Below are positions 1 to 6,336 of a stretch of 10,096 nucleotides of DNA, one piece after another. The stretch comes from Clostridia bacterium. Lineage in GTDB: Bacteria; Bacillota; Clostridia; Christensenellales; Aristaeellaceae. The DNA lies in the NCBI GenBank assembly GCA_900769075.1, contig CAAGFE010000074.1, forward strand, positions 1 through 10,096, given 5' to 3'. How positions within the stretch are numbered: position 1 is the stretch's first letter; each line of letters opens with the position of its first letter. A program made the position numbers and the translations under genes. The notes beneath the pieces are model-generated. The model was not told the DNA's origin. It saw only the letters and a list, made by a program, of their open reading frames with translations, and made no database searches.

Positions 1-30
1 AAGGCACTTTGTCGAGAGAGGCTGAGGTAT

Positions 31-127
31 GTTTCCCTCCGCTGAATTACATTTTGCGGAGGGAAACTCCCCGCCCGACCGGCAAAGCCGGTAGATACGA
101 ATCCAGTCAGAGGGCCTGCGGGCCCTC
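31..127. repeat. Three consecutive hairpins, putative dispersed palindromic repeat
   Basis: Three perfect inverted repeats follow each other: a 12-bp stem (31-42 with 56-67, arm GTTTCCCTCCGC), a 6-bp stem with AAA loop (78-83 with 87-92, ACCGGC/GCCGGT), and a 7-bp stem with TGCG loop (110-116 with 121-127, GAGGGCC/GGCCCTC). None is followed by a T-tract on either strand, so these are not ordinary intrinsic terminators. The arrangement in intergenic DNA resembles REP- or MITE-like dispersed elements of Clostridia. That identification is inference, because copy number cannot be seen in one window. Confidence 0.45.
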
Positions 128-192
128 CGACACCTCCCATAGGTTTGTCGATGCTTCGCAGGTCTTCAAAAAACTGTTACACCGTTCAGCCA

Positions 193-221
193 TTGACGCG
201 CCCGCATCGCCGTGATAAAAT
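193..221 (+). promoter_or_regulatory. Promoter of the hydroxyacid dehydrogenase-pectinesterase operon
   Basis: TTGACG (193-198), a 17-base spacer and TAAAAT (216-221), with an extended -10 TG at 213-214. It lies about 28 bases before the start codon at 249. No other promoter-like sequence is visible inside the four-gene cluster, so it probably drives all four genes. Confidence 0.75.
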
Positions 222-248
222 GAGAAAAACGTCAAAGGAGTCTGCCCT

Positions 249-1193
249 ATGGATCGTATCATCGTGCTGGACGGTGCTGTGGAGAATCCCGGCGACCTCT
301 CCTGGGAACCTCTCGCCGCCCTGGGAGAGCTGACCGTTTATGACTATACCGCGCCCGGGGACGTGATCGCCCGCATCGGCGATGCGCCCATCATCCTCAC
401 CAACAAGACCGTCATTTCCGCCGAGGTGATGGCTGCCTGCCCTCAGCTGCGCTACATCGGCGTGCTGGCGACGGGCTATAACGTCATCGACATCGCCGAG
501 GCAAAGCGGCGCGGCATCGTCGTGGCGAATGTCCCGGCCTATTCCACCCCCACGGTGGCCCAGTTCACCATGGCGCTGCTGCTGGAAATCTGCCTGCATG
601 TGGGCCATCACAGCCGCGTGGTGCATGAGGGCAAGTGGAGCGCCTGCCGGGATTTTGCCTTCTGGGATTACCCGCTGATGGAGCTCCAGGGCAAGACCTT
701 CGGTATCATTGGGTACGGGAGCATCGGCAAGGCGGTGGCGAAGCTGGCCAAGGCCTTCGGCATGAAGGTGCTGGCCTATTCCCGCCACGGCGCGGAGGAG
801 GATTACGCCCCCCTGGACGAGCTGCTGGCCCAGTCCGACATCGTGTCCCTCCACTGCCCGCTGACGGCGGAGAACGCCGGCATGATCAACGCCGAAACCA
901 TCGCCAGGATGAAGGACGGCGTGATCATTCTCAACACTGCCCGGGGCGGACTCATCAATGAAGCCGACCTGCGGGAAGCGCTGCTGTCCGGCAAGGTGTA
1001 CGCCGCGGCTTCCGATGTGACGGCCCGCGAGCCCATCAACGCGGACAGCCCCCTCCTGGGCCTGGACAACATGATCATCACGCCCCATATCGCCTGGGCT
1101 GCCACCGAGGCCCGTCAGCGCCTGATGGACATCGCCACGGACAATGTCCGGAAGTACCTGGCGGGGCAGCCGCAGAACAACGTTGCCAAGTAA
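249..1193 (+). CDS. D-2-hydroxyacid dehydrogenase (glycerate dehydrogenase/hydroxypyruvate reductase-like)
   Basis: A 314-residue cytoplasmic NAD(P)-dependent oxidoreductase that should interconvert a 2-oxoacid (such as hydroxypyruvate or glyoxylate) and the D-2-hydroxyacid. The dinucleotide-binding loop GYGSIG is at residues 155-160. The family catalytic triad is intact: Arg232 in NTARGG, Glu261 in AREPI and His280 in TPHIAWA. Length is normal for the family. The segment FWDYPLMELQGKT just before the Rossmann fold is typical of glycerate-dehydrogenase-like members. The second beta strand ends in Tyr-Ser-Arg (177-179) rather than an acidic residue, which hints at NADPH acceptance; this is inference. 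The start at 249 follows AAAGGAG (234-240) at 8 bases. It is first in a four-gene operon, and its stop codon TAA (1191-1193) overlaps the next gene's ribosome binding site. The exact substrate cannot be set from sequence. Confidence 0.93.
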   Translation: MDRIIVLDGAVENPGDLSWEPLAALGELTVYDYTAPGDVIARIGDAPIILTNKTVISAEVMAACPQLRYIGVLATGYNVIDIAEAKRRGIVVANVPAYSTPTVAQFTMALLLEICLHVGHHSRVVHEGKWSACRDFAFWDYPLMELQGKTFGIIGYGSIGKAVAKLAKAFGMKVLAYSRHGAEEDYAPLDELLAQSDIVSLHCPLTAENAGMINAETIARMKDGVIILNTARGGLINEADLREALLSGKVYAAASDVTAREPINADSPLLGLDNMIITPHIAWAATEARQRLMDIATDNVRKYLAGQPQNNVAK

Positions 1194-1206
1194 AGGAGAT
1201 AGCACC

Positions 1207-1596
1207 ATGCCCCGCCCCATGATTCTGACCTTCAACCTCTCCGACGCGCGGCTGGCGAAGCTCCGCTTCCTGTGCATGAAGCTGGGCGCGGCGGTCAGGG
1301 CCGTTCCGCCGGAGGACGCCGGGCAGCGCATCGCCGCGCTGTGCGGCCTGGCGGAACCGGAGGAAGCACCCGCCGCCGAAGGATTCCCGGAGGAGATGCT
1401 CATCTTCTGCCACATGGACAATGCCCAGGTGGACCGCTTCCTGAAAACGACAAAGCAGCTGCGCTTTGCACCGGTGGCCCTCAAGGCCGTGCTGACCCCG
1501 ACCAATGCGGACTGGACGGCCCAGCGGCTCCATGCGGAACTGAAGCAGGAGCGCGCCGCCGTGCTGCAGGGCGCCAGAACGGAGCATGCCCCATGA
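1207..1596 (+). CDS. DUF3783 domain protein
   Basis: A 129-residue soluble protein. Its C-terminal half matches what I know of DUF3783: a predicted helical stretch around FPEEMLIFCHMDNAQVDRF (residues 60-78), then Leu-Lys-Ala-Val-Leu-Thr-Pro-Thr-Asn and a conserved Trp (about 92-103), and a final charged helix ending in Glu-Leu-Lys-Gln-Glu. No enzyme motif, metal site, membrane segment or signal peptide is visible, and the family function is unknown. The start at 1207 is chosen because AAAGGAGAT (1192-1200) stands directly before it; an in-frame ATG at 1144 would lie inside the dehydrogenase gene without such a site. The stop overlaps the next start in an ATGA (1593-1596), which suggests translational coupling with the acetyltransferase. 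Confidence 0.88.
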   Translation: MPRPMILTFNLSDARLAKLRFLCMKLGAAVRAVPPEDAGQRIAALCGLAEPEEAPAAEGFPEEMLIFCHMDNAQVDRFLKTTKQLRFAPVALKAVLTPTNADWTAQRLHAELKQERAAVLQGARTEHAP

Positions 1597-2081
1597 GCGC
1601 CGTGACCCTTCGTCCCTATGTGCCCGCCGATGCGCCCCATTTGGCGGCGCTTTACTTCCGCACCGTGCATACCGTGTGTGCGGGGGATTATTCCCCGGCG
1701 GAGCTGGACGCCTGGGCAAGCGCGCCGCCGGACGCGGCTGTCTGGAATGCCTCCTTCCTGGCCCACCGCACCCTCGTGGCGGAGGTGGACGGGGTGATCG
1801 CCGGGTTTGCGGATATGGCGGAGGACGGCTATCTCGACCGGCTGTATGTGTCCGCAGACCATCAGCGCCGGGGCGTTGCGTCCGCCCTATGCGACGCGCT
1901 GGAGGCTGCCTGCGCCGCGCCGGTGTTCATCACCCACGCCTCCATCACGGCGAAGGGCTTCTTCCTGAAAAGGGGCTACCAGGTGGTGCGCGCCCAGCAG
2001 GTGGAGCGCTGCGGGGTGCTGCTGACCAATTTTGTGATGCACAAGCGCCGCATAGCGCAGGCAGGAGGTTCCCCATGCTGA
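1593..2081 (+). CDS. GNAT family N-acetyltransferase (YafP-like)
   Basis: A 162-residue protein with the GNAT fold, expected to transfer an acetyl group from acetyl-CoA to an amine. Motif A is visible at residues 81-104: Leu-Asp-Arg-Leu-Tyr-Val, then Gln91-Arg-Arg-Gly94-Val-Ala, the pyrophosphate-binding loop. The C-terminal part (ITAKGFFLKRGYQVVRAQQV at 118-137, then LTNFVMHK) follows the pattern of the YafP-like branch, where the late Phe/Tyr-rich strand closes the acetyl-CoA site. The start at 1593 overlaps the previous stop by four bases, with a GGAG at 1581-1584 upstream. The gene end overlaps the pectinesterase start by 7 bases. The acceptor substrate is unknown; these proteins can act on small molecules, antibiotics or proteins. 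The first in-frame ATG upstream, at 1272, lies within the DUF3783 gene and is not credible. Confidence 0.9.
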   Translation: MSAVTLRPYVPADAPHLAALYFRTVHTVCAGDYSPAELDAWASAPPDAAVWNASFLAHRTLVAEVDGVIAGFADMAEDGYLDRLYVSADHQRRGVASALCDALEAACAAPVFITHASITAKGFFLKRGYQVVRAQQVERCGVLLTNFVMHKRRIAQAGGSPC

Positions 2082-3022
2082 CTTTGTTTCTTCACCCCGG
2101 CGAAAGCCTGCAAGCCGCCATCGACAGCCTGCCCCAGGACGGTTCGCCGGCACTCATCCGCCTGGTCCCCGGGGAATACCGGGAGAAGGTGGAGCTGCGC
2201 CGTCCCCACACCATCCTGATGGGCTCGGGCGCGGACAAAACCCGGCTGGTCTGGGACGACGCCGCCGCTGCCCTTCATCCCGACGGACGAAAATACGGTA
2301 CCTTCCGCTCCTATACCCTCCTGGTGCTGGCGGAGGACTGCCGCGTGAAAAACCTGACCGTCTGCAACGAGGCGGGCAGCCGGGACGGCGCGGGCCAGTG
2401 CATCGCGCTCTTCGCGGACGGCGACGGCTTTGTGTGTGAAAACTGCGAGCTAATTTCCTGCCAGGACACGCTGTTCACCGCGCCCCTGCCGCCTCAGGAA
2501 GCGCTCCCAGGCGGCTTTATCGGCCCGACCCAGTTTCTCCCCCGCACGCCCCAGCGCCAGACCTACCTGCGCTGCGTCATCCGCGGGGACGTGGACTTCA
2601 TCTTCGGCGGCGCGGCAGCCTGGTTTGAGGACTGCGAGATCATCTGCGTCAACCGGCACATTTCGGGCCGTGCGCCCGGCGGCTATGCCACCGCCGCCTC
2701 CACCCCGGAGGGCCAGAAATACGGCTATGTGTTCCGGTATTGCTGGTTTACCGGGGAGGACGTGCCGGATGCGTCCTTCTGTCTGGGCCGTCCCTGGCGG
2801 GCATATGCCAAAACGGTGCTGCTGGACTGCTACATCGGCGCGCACATCCGCCCCGAGGGCTGGGACAACTGGGGCAAGGCGGATTTTGCCCGGACGGGCT
2901 GCTACGCCGAGTATGCCTGCTTCGGCCCGGGCAGCGCGTCGGAACACCGGGCCTTCTCCCGTCAGCTGACGAAGGAGGAAGCCGCCGCCATCACCTACGA
3001 GGATTTTCTGCATAGCCTGTAA
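2075..3022 (+). CDS. Pectinesterase (carbohydrate esterase family 8), no signal peptide
   Basis: A 315-residue right-handed beta-helix enzyme that should remove methyl esters from polygalacturonate or its oligomers. All signature residues are present: Gln108 in the GAGQC motif, Gln130-Asp131 in CQDTLF (acid/base Asp), Asp174 in VDFIFG (nucleophile), and Arg239 and Trp241 in LGRPWR. The C-terminus carries the usual EYACFGPG and Phe-Ser-Arg-Gln-Leu pattern. The N-terminus MLTLFLHPGE goes straight into the first beta-helix strand with no signal peptide or lipobox, so the enzyme probably acts in the cytoplasm on imported oligogalacturonides. The start follows AGGAGGT (2063-2069) and overlaps the acetyltransferase end. 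It is last in the operon, before a terminator. No other pectin gene or sugar transporter lies in the window. Confidence 0.95.
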   Translation: MLTLFLHPGESLQAAIDSLPQDGSPALIRLVPGEYREKVELRRPHTILMGSGADKTRLVWDDAAAALHPDGRKYGTFRSYTLLVLAEDCRVKNLTVCNEAGSRDGAGQCIALFADGDGFVCENCELISCQDTLFTAPLPPQEALPGGFIGPTQFLPRTPQRQTYLRCVIRGDVDFIFGGAAAWFEDCEIICVNRHISGRAPGGYATAASTPEGQKYGYVFRYCWFTGEDVPDASFCLGRPWRAYAKTVLLDCYIGAHIRPEGWDNWGKADFARTGCYAEYACFGPGSASEHRAFSRQLTKEEAAAITYEDFLHSL

Positions 3023-3030
3023 CCCCACAG

Positions 3031-3075
3031 TTCCGCAGGGAGGCGCCCGCGTTTCCTCCTGCGGAATTGTTTTTT
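3031..3075 (+). terminator. Intrinsic terminator of the pectinesterase operon
   Basis: Stem 3031-3043 with 3055-3066: TTCCGCAG pairs with CTGCGGAA, and GAGG with CCTC across one bulged G. A T-rich tail (TTGTTTTTT, 3067-3075) follows. It sits 8 bases after the pectinesterase stop. Confidence 0.88.
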
Positions 3076-3141
3076 GTCGGCATTTTGTGCGGCGCCGGGC
3101 GAAAATGCGGAAGAATCCGCCTGAGATATGTAAAATTCCCG

Positions 3142-3170
3142 TTGATTCCAGGTCAAATGTATGCTAAAGT
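3142..3170 (+). promoter_or_regulatory. Promoter of the Na/Pi cotransporter gene
   Basis: TTGATT (3142-3147), a 17-base spacer and TAAAGT (3165-3170), with an extended -10 TG at 3162-3163. The leader to the start codon at 3249 is about 70 bases. I see no convincing operator or Pho-box-like direct repeat in it. Confidence 0.6.
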
Positions 3171-3248
3171 TATATCGTATGGGCATGTCAGCCGGACGGC
3201 CCAGCAGGATATGATTCCCCTGACTGATCAACCCATCGGAGGAGCAAG

Positions 3249-4916
3249 ATGGAAATGGGATTCAGCGTGATCGCAACCTGTATGCTTGAATTGCTGGCGG
3301 GCCTGGGCCTGTTCCTGTACGGCATGCAGACCATGTCGGACGGTTTGGAACGGGTGGCAGGCAAACAGCTCAAGGGCTTGCTGGGGGCGGTGACCAAAAA
3401 CCGCGCAACGCAGGTGGCGCTGGGCTTTGTCATCACGGTGCTGATGCAGTCCTCCTCGGCCACCACGGTGATGCTGGTCGGCTTCGTCAACGCCGGCATC
3501 ATGCAGCTCAGCCAGGCGGTCGGGATCATCATGGGCGCCAACATCGGCACCACCGTGACCGTGCTGATGCTGTCCGTCAAGCTGGATTTTCACATTATCT
3601 TCTGCTTTATCGGCTGCATTGTGCTGTTTTTGATGATGTTCGCCCCCCGGAAATTCAAGGGGCTGAGCGGCATCGTGCCGGTCATTTTCGGCGTGGGCGC
3701 GCTGTTCATCGGCATGACCTTCATGTCCGACGCGATGAAGCCCCTGCGGGACTGGCAGGGCTTCAAGGACGCCCTCGCCGCGGTCAGCAATCCCATCGTC
3801 GCGGTGCTCATCGGTGCCGCGATCACCGCGCTGATCCAGTCCTCCGCGGCCTCCATCGCCATTTTGATGCCCCTGGCCGAGCTGGGCCTGCTGGACTTCC
3901 AGATGTGCATGTTCATCCTCTTCGGGCAGAACATCGGCACCTGCGTCACCGCCGTGCTGGCCTGCATCGGCGCGTCCGCCACCTCCCGGCGCGTGGCCTG
4001 CGTGCATCTGCTGTTCAATATCATCGGCACGGTGATTTTCATCATCCTCGCGCTGATCTTCCCCATCCATGTCTGGATCCAGGGCCTGGTGCCGGACAAT
4101 ATCAGCATGCAGATTTCCCTGACCCACATCATTTTCAACGCCGGAACCACGCTGATGCTGCTGCCCTTCGCCGGTGTGCTGGAAAAGCTGGCCTGCCTCA
4201 TCATCCACGATCATGCGCATGCCGGCGCGGCGATGAAGCTGGAGCATTTCGACCAGCGCATGCTCAATGCCCCCCCCGTTGCCGCCGCGCAGCTGTTCAA
4301 CGAGGTCAAGCGCATGGGCGGCATCGCCAAGGCGAACTTCATCCGGGCCATCGAGTGCTTCGACCTGTGGGATGAAAGCAAGGCCGCCGAGGTTGCCCGG
4401 AACGAGGAGGTGCTGGATTTCCTCAACCAGGAAATCACCACCTACCTGGTGGAGGTCAAGGGCCTGGATCTGAACGAGCAGGATACGCTGCTGGTCGGCT
4501 CGCTCTTCCATGTCATCAACGATATGGAGCGTGTGGGCGATCACAGCCTGAACATTCTCGAGGCCGCTCAGCTTCGCTACAACGAGGACATCAAATTCTC
4601 CGCCAAGGCCGTGCAGGAGCTGGATGACCTCTCCGCCAAGGTGACTGCCCAGCTGGATTTCGCGCTGGATCTTTTCGCCCGGCAGGATAAACGCGCCGTG
4701 GCGATCCAGCAGGTGGAACAGATGGAGCAGCAGATCGACGATGTGACCGAAGCGCTGCGCCAGCACCATGTGGATCGGCTCAAGCAGCATAAGTGCTCCG
4801 CCAAGAACGGCATGATCTACCTGGACATCCTGACCAACCTGGAACGCATCGGCGACCATGCGGAGAACATTGCCACCTCCGTGGAAAAGGTGCAGAATCC
4901 CCATCACGCGGGATAA
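3249..4916 (+). CDS. Na+/phosphate cotransporter family protein with C-terminal PhoU-like domain
   Basis: A 555-residue inner-membrane protein, probably exporting or importing phosphate with sodium. Residues about 5-320 form two inverted transmembrane repeats of the NptA/SLC34 type, each with the diagnostic motif: QSSSAT at 67-72 with GANIGTT at 96-102, and QSSAAS at 197-202 with GQNIGT at 226-231. After a linker, residues about 340-545 are a cytoplasmic PhoU-like helical domain with the paired motifs NDMERVGDHSLN (424-435) and TNLERIGDHAEN (529-540), which in PhoU proteins line metal sites. Length and order match the bacterial Na/Pi family with fused PhoU. The start follows GGAGGAG (3238-3244). 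It is a single-gene unit with its own promoter and terminator. Substrate and direction of transport are inferred from the family; in related bacteria such proteins often lower internal phosphate. Confidence 0.93.
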   Translation: MEMGFSVIATCMLELLAGLGLFLYGMQTMSDGLERVAGKQLKGLLGAVTKNRATQVALGFVITVLMQSSSATTVMLVGFVNAGIMQLSQAVGIIMGANIGTTVTVLMLSVKLDFHIIFCFIGCIVLFLMMFAPRKFKGLSGIVPVIFGVGALFIGMTFMSDAMKPLRDWQGFKDALAAVSNPIVAVLIGAAITALIQSSAASIAILMPLAELGLLDFQMCMFILFGQNIGTCVTAVLACIGASATSRRVACVHLLFNIIGTVIFIILALIFPIHVWIQGLVPDNISMQISLTHIIFNAGTTLMLLPFAGVLEKLACLIIHDHAHAGAAMKLEHFDQRMLNAPPVAAAQLFNEVKRMGGIAKANFIRAIECFDLWDESKAAEVARNEEVLDFLNQEITTYLVEVKGLDLNEQDTLLVGSLFHVINDMERVGDHSLNILEAAQLRYNEDIKFSAKAVQELDDLSAKVTAQLDFALDLFARQDKRAVAIQQVEQMEQQIDDVTEALRQHHVDRLKQHKCSAKNGMIYLDILTNLERIGDHAENIATSVEKVQNPHHAG

Positions 4917-4920
4917 GGAA

Positions 4921-5598
4921 TCAAGGGAGCGCCCAAGAAGGGCGCTCCCTTTTACGCAGGAGCGCCGTGATCCCCGCCTCCGCCGCCAGGACGAGCGCCG
5001 CCAACAGGGCCAGCAGCAGCCGATAGGGCCCGATCCCCCATTGCGCCAGCAGGGCCAGGGGCGTTCCGCCAACGGGACGGGCAAGGAACAGGTAGTTGCC
5101 GCCCGTCAGGGGGGTGATGAGCATCGCCAGGCCGCCGAGGGTCAGCAGCATCAGCCCGGCGCGGAGGGTGTCCGCCGGTACGGGCCGCCAGCCACGGGCG
5201 ATGGGCAGCCACGGCGCACAGATCAGGCCCGCGTGCAGGGTGTGAAAGGCGGCGGCGGTCAGCGTCGGCCAGGGGGTGGCCAGCATGGCAGGGAACAAAA
5301 GCGCCAGCGCCCCGCCGGGCATGCCGAGGAACAGCGCGGCGCTGCAAAGCGTCCGCCGGCGGGTGAGCAGCATGGGCAGCGTCAGCAGGCCCATCATGCT
5401 GCACAGATGGAGCGGCAGCCCGTTGGACCAGTCCAGCAGGCCGGAAAAGAGCAGCAACCCCTCCTGGACGAACATGGAAAGCAGGACGAGCAGCCCATGC
5501 ACCCAGGCAAAGAAGGGATACCGCCTGGGATCGCGGCGGATGCGGCGGCAGGCGAAGTGCGTCCAGCACACCAGCCCGCCAAGGACAATTCCACGCAT
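4921..5598 (-). CDS. YwaF/TIGR02206-type integral membrane protein
   Basis: A 225-residue protein with about six to seven hydrophobic segments and no soluble domain. It shows the family hallmarks: LPLHLCSMMG at 61-70, GMPGGALALLFPA at 92-104 followed by a Trp-Pro and His-x-x-His stretch (119-122), and GGNYLFLARP (166-175) before the last helices. The family function is unknown, and no transport or catalytic motif can be named. The start at 5598 is chosen because AGGAGG (5609-5604) stands 5 bases upstream; the longer form starting at 5655 adds 19 charged residues and lacks such a site. The last codons lie inside the terminator hairpin of the convergent Na/Pi gene, and the two stop codons are 4 bases apart. 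It is divergent from bioY. No clear promoter is visible on the minus strand in the 5599-5721 gap. Confidence 0.87.
   Translation of the reverse strand: MRGIVLGGLVCWTHFACRRIRRDPRRYPFFAWVHGLLVLLSMFVQEGLLLFSGLLDWSNGLPLHLCSMMGLLTLPMLLTRRRTLCSAALFLGMPGGALALLFPAMLATPWPTLTAAAFHTLHAGLICAPWLPIARGWRPVPADTLRAGLMLLTLGGLAMLITPLTGGNYLFLARPVGGTPLALLAQWGIGPYRLLLALLAALVLAAEAGITALLRKRERPSWALP
4924..4953 (+). terminator. Intrinsic terminator of the Na/Pi gene, embedded in the convergent gene's end
   Basis: A perfect 11-bp stem (AGGGAGCGCCC 4924-4934 with 4940-4950), AAGAA loop, then a short T-tract at 4950-4953. It begins 8 bases after the Na/Pi stop. The same bases encode the last residues of the minus-strand YwaF-family gene. 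On the minus strand the following sequence (TTGATTCC) is a poor T-tract, so termination there is less certain. Confidence 0.82.
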
Positions 5599-5662
5599 GC
5601 TGACCTCCTTTTTCCGGTAGGATGCCCCGGCCCGCTTGCTTTGATGCCTTGACAATCTTGTG

Positions 5663-5692
5663 TTGACATGTTTCGACGCCCGGTGCTATAAT
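5663..5692 (+). promoter_or_regulatory. Strong promoter of bioY
   Basis: TTGACA (5663-5668), an 18-base spacer and TATAAT (5687-5692), with an extended -10 TG at 5684-5685. A second TTGACA lies 14 bases upstream at 5649-5654. The leader to ATG 5722 is only about 22 bases, so no riboswitch fits. No recognisable BirA-type inverted repeat is seen. Confidence 0.88.
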
Positions 5693-5721
5693 GTCGCCGA
5701 TTTTTCAAAGGAGGATGACTT

Positions 5722-6252
5722 ATGTCCACCAAAACCCTGACGCTGACCTCGGTTCTGACCGCGCTGATGTGCATCTGCAGCCCGTTGTCGATCCCCATCG
5801 GCCCCGTCCCGATTTCCCTGGCTACGGCGGTGCTGATGCTCATGGCACTGCTGCTGGGCGCTGGCAGGGCGACGCTGTGCTGCGCGGTTTATCTGCTCAT
5901 CGGGATGGCTGGACTTCCGGTGTTCGCCGGCTTCAGCGGCGGCATGGGCGCGATTGCCGGGCCGACGGGCGGCTTCCTGATCGGTTATCTGCCCATGACG
6001 GCCCTCTGCGGCTTCCTCTGCGCCAGGACGGATAAGCGCAGCCTGCAGACGGCGGCGATGGTTGGCGGCACCGCGCTGCTGTATGCCATCGGGACGGTGT
6101 GGTTCATCGTGCAGACGGGATCAACCCTGTCCGGCGCGCTGGGCGCCTGTGTGCTGCCCTTCCTGCCCGGGGATGCGCTGAAGATCATTGCCGTGATCAC
6201 CGGCGGCAGCGTGCTCAAATCCCGGCTCCAGAAGGCTGGACTGCTCGGCTGA
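5722..6252 (+). CDS. bioY: Biotin transporter BioY (ECF S-component)
   Basis: A 176-residue integral membrane protein, the substrate-binding subunit of the energy-coupling-factor biotin transporter. The BioY signature fills residues 64-89 (GLPVFAGFSGG, then GPTGGFLIGY). The loop FLPGDALK (147-154) matches the conserved late motif, and about six hydrophobic helices are visible. Length is typical. The ribosome binding site AAAGGAGG (5707-5714) lies 7 bases before the start. No EcfA ATPases, EcfT or bioA-F genes are near, so it probably shares an ECF module encoded elsewhere, as in many Firmicutes. A clear promoter stands directly upstream and a bidirectional terminator follows, making it a single-gene unit. 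Confidence 0.95.
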   Translation: MSTKTLTLTSVLTALMCICSPLSIPIGPVPISLATAVLMLMALLLGAGRATLCCAVYLLIGMAGLPVFAGFSGGMGAIAGPTGGFLIGYLPMTALCGFLCARTDKRSLQTAAMVGGTALLYAIGTVWFIVQTGSTLSGALGACVLPFLPGDALKIIAVITGGSVLKSRLQKAGLLG

Positions 6253-6275
6253 CGCACCTCATCATTGGCCTGCAC

Positions 6276-6323
6276 AAAAATCGCCTCCCCTCGACGGCAT
6301 GCGAAGGGGAGGCGATTTCTTTT
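6276..6323. terminator. Bidirectional terminator between bioY and the GT28 gene
   Basis: A perfect 14-bp stem, AAATCGCCTCCCCT (6278-6291) with 6305-6318, and a 13-base loop. On the plus strand TTTCTTTT (6316-6323) follows. On the minus strand the A-run at 6276-6280 gives a T-tract. It serves bioY (stop at 6252) and the minus-strand glycosyltransferase (stop at 6337). Confidence 0.92.
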
Positions 6324-6336
6324 GCGAAAGAAAGGG

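Noticed and set aside
31..67. 12-bp hairpin as a terminator of an upstream gene
   Set aside because: No T-tract follows on either strand, so I treat it as part of a repeat-like block instead.
9..215. Short plus-strand open frame at the left edge
   Set aside because: It runs through the three hairpins and the operon promoter, has no ribosome binding site, and its peptide is not protein-like.
186..1862. Long minus-strand open frame (558 codons)
   Set aside because: It lies antisense to the dehydrogenase, DUF3783 and acetyltransferase genes. Its peptide is His-, Gly- and Arg-rich low-complexity sequence typical of reverse frames in GC-rich genes, and has no recognisable domain.
3228..5084. Minus-strand open frame of 618 codons
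   Set aside because: Antisense shadow of the Na/Pi cotransporter. The product is rich in His, Gln and Asp without family motifs, and no promoter or ribosome binding site fits.
4858..5652. Plus-strand open frame of 264 codons across the YwaF-family gene
   Set aside because: Gln/Arg/Gly-rich shadow of the membrane protein on the other strand; the minus frame carries clear family motifs.
5599..5721. Riboswitch or BirA operator in the bioY/YwaF gap
   Set aside because: The bioY leader is only about 22 bases, and no convincing BirA-type inverted repeat is present.
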